A DNA stretch of 8,021 nucleotides from assembly GCA_021811025.1 (NCBI GenBank), contig JAJZPX010000084.1:1-8021 (forward strand), written 5' to 3'. The notes under the pieces are model-generated. The model was not told the DNA's origin. It saw only the letters and a list, made by a program, of their open reading frames with translations, and did no database searches. Positions within the stretch are counted from its first letter, which is position 1. Each line of letters opens with the position of its first letter. Below, one piece after another: positions 5,741 through 8,021 of this stretch. A program made the translations under genes and the position numbers. This DNA is from Actinomycetes bacterium (GTDB lineage Bacteria > Actinomycetota > Coriobacteriia > Anaerosomatales > JAJZPX01).

Positions 5741-7332
5741 CGCGCGCCCCCTTCCATCGTCGACATCGGCTCGAGCTGGGAGAAGAAGGCGGTGACCTCC
5801 CGCGTGAACAGCTCGCCCTCCTCGGGCGAGATGTCGATGATGCTCAGGCGCGCGTCGTCGATCGCGCGCGAGCGGAGCACGGTCCGCAGGAGGTTGATCC
5901 GCCGGTCCATGTCGAGGTTGCCGACGAGGTTCCGGCAGTGGCCCTCCCGGCAGCGGAAGACCGCCACGCCGTCGAACCCCGCCGCGATCGCCTCGAGGAC
6001 GTACAGCGCGTCGAGCCGGCCCCCGCACGGGATGCGGATAGGCAGGAACGACGCGGGGTACGTCTCGCGGCCCGCGGCCGCCTGGCGCCCGGCCTCGTCC
6101 GCTGCGGGATAGCCGCAGCCGCCGCACAGGAAGCCGAGGACGCGCGGTGCCGGGAGCTCCGACGCCGCCATCGCGCGAATCGTCTCGAGCATCTGCGCGT
6201 GCGGCGACGACACGATGTCGCGGGCGCCAACGGGGCAGGACACCACGCACTTGCCGCAGCCGTGGCAACGCCGCGGGTCGACGTGCGATAGGCGGGTCTC
6301 GGGATCGATGCTGCACGCACCGAACGCGCACGTCTTCACGCACGAGGCGCAGCCGCCGCACAGCGACTCGTCGACGACGGAGGTCGCCACGCCGCGCAGC
6401 ACCCTCGGGACCGAGAGGTGAAGCACCAGCGCCAGCGCCGCGACGTCCGCCGCGCGGATGACCTCGGTCACGTCGCCGTCGTCGTGCGCCGGCATCAGCA
6501 TGATGCCGGGATCCACGGTCCTCGCCGGATGCGCCGCGCCCAGCGAGAGCGGGAGGCCGTCGTCGTCCACGGCGAGCGCGTAGTGCCGCCGGAGCGGCTC
6601 CACCCATGCGGCGCCGTCCGCCACCAGGATCCCGCCCGCGCGTACGGGACGCGACCCGTCCGGGGTCGAGAAGGTGACGTCGTAGTCGCCGAGCCAGCCT
6701 TCGGCGTCCGCGAGCTCCGCGCTCTCGACGATCGACACCGCGGGATGGGACGCCACGAACGCTCCCGTGGCGCGCAGGCCGTTGCCGACGGAGAGCGAAC
6801 GGTCGACGGCGCCCGCGTCGGCGATCGTCACGCCGTAGCCGAGGCGCAAGAGCCGTTGGGCGGCCACCACGGCCGCGGCGGTGACTCCGAGGATGAGGAC
6901 GGAGCGGTTCGGGACGATCTCGACCGCCTCGACGGGCGGGAACGTGCGCGCCTGGCGGATAGCGTCCTCGAGAAGGACCGCGGCCTTGGTGGCAGCGCCG
7001 CTCTCGTCGACGGAGTGCGGAAGCGCGACCTGCTCGAGCAGGTTCGCGAAGGCGATTCTGTTCGGGTTGACGCCCGCCTCGACGATGGAGTCCTGCAGGC
7101 GGGGGCCGGACAGGCTGCGCATGTGGTGCTCGACGGAGTTGCCCGCGAGCACCACGCCCCCGAGCCCGCGGTCGCGGATCTCCGCCACGATCGACTCCTG
7201 CACTCCCGGCTCGAAGAAGTCGTCCACGACGCGGCAGACGTCGACGGAGTCGCCGAACCGCTCGGCCAGAGCGTCCACGTCCGGCACGCGCAGGGCTCCA
7301 CGGCAGCGCGATAGGTACAGACCGACAGGCAC
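5737..7332 (-). CDS. hdrA: HdrA-like/MvhD-like fusion iron-sulfur protein with degenerate flavin domain
   Basis: Encodes 531 residues. Residues 1-140 follow the HdrA N-terminal domain (VGLYLSRC start, GVNPNRIAFANLLEQ block). Residues 143-310 resemble the HdrA Rossmann-type flavin domain, ending in a GIMLMPAHDDGDVTEVIRAA block. Residues 325-366 hold two [4Fe-4S] ferredoxin motifs (C325, 328, 331, 335; C356, 359, 362, 366). Residues 397-523 are an MvhD-type domain with C403, C406, C436, C461 and C466, expected to carry the [2Fe-2S] cluster that links hydrogenase to Hdr. Oddities: the dinucleotide motif expected as G-x-G-x-x-G reads G149-V-T-A-A-A154, and most HdrA N-terminal cysteines are replaced, leaving C10. 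The HdrA part is also much shorter than typical. GTG at 7332 is chosen because AGGGG lies seven bases upstream and homology starts there. It is first in the hydrogenase operon. Electron transfer from the hydrogenase is likely; flavin binding is doubtful. Confidence 0.88.
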   Translation of the reverse strand: MPVGLYLSRCRGALRVPDVDALAERFGDSVDVCRVVDDFFEPGVQESIVAEIRDRGLGGVVLAGNSVEHHMRSLSGPRLQDSIVEAGVNPNRIAFANLLEQVALPHSVDESGAATKAAVLLEDAIRQARTFPPVEAVEIVPNRSVLILGVTAAAVVAAQRLLRLGYGVTIADAGAVDRSLSVGNGLRATGAFVASHPAVSIVESAELADAEGWLGDYDVTFSTPDGSRPVRAGGILVADGAAWVEPLRRHYALAVDDDGLPLSLGAAHPARTVDPGIMLMPAHDDGDVTEVIRAADVAALALVLHLSVPRVLRGVATSVVDESLCGGCASCVKTCAFGACSIDPETRLSHVDPRRCHGCGKCVVSCPVGARDIVSSPHAQMLETIRAMAASELPAPRVLGFLCGGCGYPAADEAGRQAAAGRETYPASFLPIRIPCGGRLDALYVLEAIAAGFDGVAVFRCREGHCRNLVGNLDMDRRINLLRTVLRSRAIDDARLSIIDISPEEGELFTREVTAFFSQLEPMSTMEGGAR

Positions 7333-7517
7333 GTGCTCACCCCTCTTCCCTTGTCGCTGGCGCAGGTGCTTCTTGAATGGGAAGGACGGGTTGCCGGCCC
7401 GGGCCTCTCCAGCAGCTGCGAGCTCATGCCGGGCTGAAAGCGCGGCTGCATCCAAATATCGGCCGGTCGGAGGCTCGGGTTTAGGGTCCAGTTGTGACGG
7501 AGGCCACAGCGAGCGGG
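7333..7517 (-). promoter_or_regulatory. Intergenic region upstream of the hydrogenase operon
   Basis: These 185 bases separate the cheB stop from the hydrogenase operon and should contain the operon promoter. A CRP/FNR-type site lies at its cheB-proximal end. A possible -10 box GATATT sits on the minus strand at 7460-7455, about 40 bases beyond that site, but no good -35 was found. Three small palindromes cluster at 7396-7405 (GGCCCGGGCC), 7412-7419 (GCAGCTGC) and 7420-7425 (GAGCTC). No clear cheB terminator with a T-run was found. The operon frame is open across the whole gap, but the sequence does not look protein-coding. Confidence 0.5.
7493..7508. promoter_or_regulatory. Candidate CRP/FNR-family binding site
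   Basis: The plus strand reads TGTGA-CGGAGG-CCACA, matching the CRP-type consensus TGTGA-N6-TCACA at nine of ten defined positions with the correct six-base spacer. It lies 160 bases before the hydrogenase operon start and just after the cheB stop. Activators of this superfamily (cAMP-dependent CRP, and anaerobic or redox-sensing relatives) commonly control hydrogenase and anaerobic metabolism genes. The match is seen; binding and identity of the regulator are inferred. Confidence 0.45.
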
Positions 7518-8021
7518 CTAGCGGCGGCAGGGCGCGCAGAGCTCCGCGATGCGCCCGCCGATGCCCTCGATCGGCAGCACCTCGCGGGCCGCGCCCGTGT
7601 CCACCGCGGCCTTCGGCATGCCGTAGACCACCGACGTCTTCTCGTCCTGAGCGATGGTGACGCCCCCGGCGTCCGCGAGCGCCTTCAGCCCGGCCGCGCC
7701 GTCGGCGCCCATGCCGGTGAGGATGACGCCGACCGCTTCGCAGCCGTAGAAGCGGGCGACCGACCGGAAGAGGCTGTCGGCCGAAGGGACGTACAGCTGG
7801 CCGGGAGCGGGCGGCACGAAGCGCAGCTGACCGCCCGACCCGATCTCCAGGTTCCCCCCGGTCGGCGACACGTACACGATTCCGGGGCACGGCTGCTCGC
7901 CGTCCTCGGCGATCTTGACCTTCACCTTCGACATCCCGTCGAGCCAGGCGACCAGCCCCGGCACGAACCCGTCGGCGATGTGCTGAGCGACCGTGACGGG
8001 AGTCGGAAGGTCGACGGGCAG
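7518..8021 (-). CDS. cheB: CheB chemotaxis methylesterase/glutamine deamidase, C-terminal part (cut by window edge)
   Basis: The last 167 residues are present; the N-terminal part, including any receiver domain and the catalytic serine of the G-x-S-x-G-G motif, lies beyond base 8021. CheB removes methyl groups from glutamates of chemoreceptors and deamidates glutamines, resetting the receptors for adaptation (family knowledge). In the visible part the catalytic histidine is H14 in VAQHI, and the catalytic aspartate is D107 in TGMGADGAAGL. PGIVYVSPTGGNLEI, the PSAD-LFRS segment and the closing QDEKTSVVYGMPKAA block are also standard. It ends normally with TAG at 7520-7518. Presence implies chemotactic signalling and probably motility in this organism. 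It is followed by 185 bases before the hydrogenase operon and is unlikely to be part of it. Confidence 0.93.
   Translation of the reverse strand: MPVDLPTPVTVAQHIADGFVPGLVAWLDGMSKVKVKIAEDGEQPCPGIVYVSPTGGNLEIGSGGQLRFVPPAPGQLYVPSADSLFRSVARFYGCEAVGVILTGMGADGAAGLKALADAGGVTIAQDEKTSVVYGMPKAAVDTGAAREVLPIEGIGGRIAELCAPCRR

Noticed and set aside
6418..7314. Plus-strand 298-codon open frame opposite the HdrA-like gene
   Set aside because: Antisense shadow with biased arginine, aspartate and histidine composition and no domain.
7333..7890. Extension of the HdrA-like frame upstream to 7890
   Set aside because: It would overlap the end of cheB, has no family similarity, and GTG at 7332 has a good ribosome-binding site exactly where HdrA homology begins.
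1..8021. tRNA, rRNA, CRISPR array, insertion sequence, riboswitch or phage attachment site
   Set aside because: No cloverleaf, regularly spaced repeat, transposase-like protein or terminal inverted repeats were seen on either strand by eye.

Overview
The window is very GC-rich, gene-dense and bacterial. Eight protein-coding genes run on the minus strand and one on the plus strand. No RNA gene, mobile element, CRISPR array or stretch over 300 bases without a gene was seen. The order murI - metallo-beta-lactamase-fold phosphodiesterase - rph - rdgB matches the arrangement I recall from Actinobacteria (Rv1338-Rv1341 in Mycobacterium tuberculosis). Together with the base composition, the GTG starts and the apparently leaderless promoters, this points to an actinobacterium. 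A cytoplasmic [NiFe]-hydrogenase operon and a chemotaxis gene suggest an anaerobic, motile lineage, perhaps deep-branching (Coriobacteriia-like); that placement is inference only.

Right to left along the minus strand: (1) 7518-8021, the C-terminal part of a CheB chemotaxis methylesterase, cut by the window edge. (2) 7333-7517, a 185-base intergenic region with a near-palindromic CRP/FNR-type site. (3) 3196-7332, a four-gene operon joined by three consecutive 4-base stop/start overlaps: a fused HdrA-like/MvhD-like iron-sulfur protein, a [NiFe]-hydrogenase small subunit, the large subunit, and an unrecognised 84-residue protein. (4) 2757-3188, on the plus strand and convergent with the operon, a hydrogenase maturation protease. 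(5) 1-2649, the housekeeping cluster murI - phosphodiesterase - rph - rdgB, with rdgB running off the left edge.

How the parts fit: the large and small subunits would oxidise or evolve H2 in the cytoplasm. The plus-strand protease would trim the 19-residue tail of the large subunit after Ni insertion. The HdrA/MvhD fusion would carry electrons away. The most unusual feature is this fusion. It keeps two [4Fe-4S] ferredoxin motifs and the MvhD cysteines, but its HdrA portion appears to have lost the dinucleotide-binding glycines and nearly all N-terminal cysteines. No hdrB or hdrC is present. It looks like an HdrA descendant no longer built for flavin-based electron bifurcation, so the electron acceptor is an open question.

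Regulatory observations: murI and the protease gene diverge from a 107-base region in which both have a -10-like hexamer six or seven bases before the ATG and no Shine-Dalgarno, so both are probably leaderless. The rph ribosome-binding site lies in the 3' arm of a perfect 8-bp inverted repeat.
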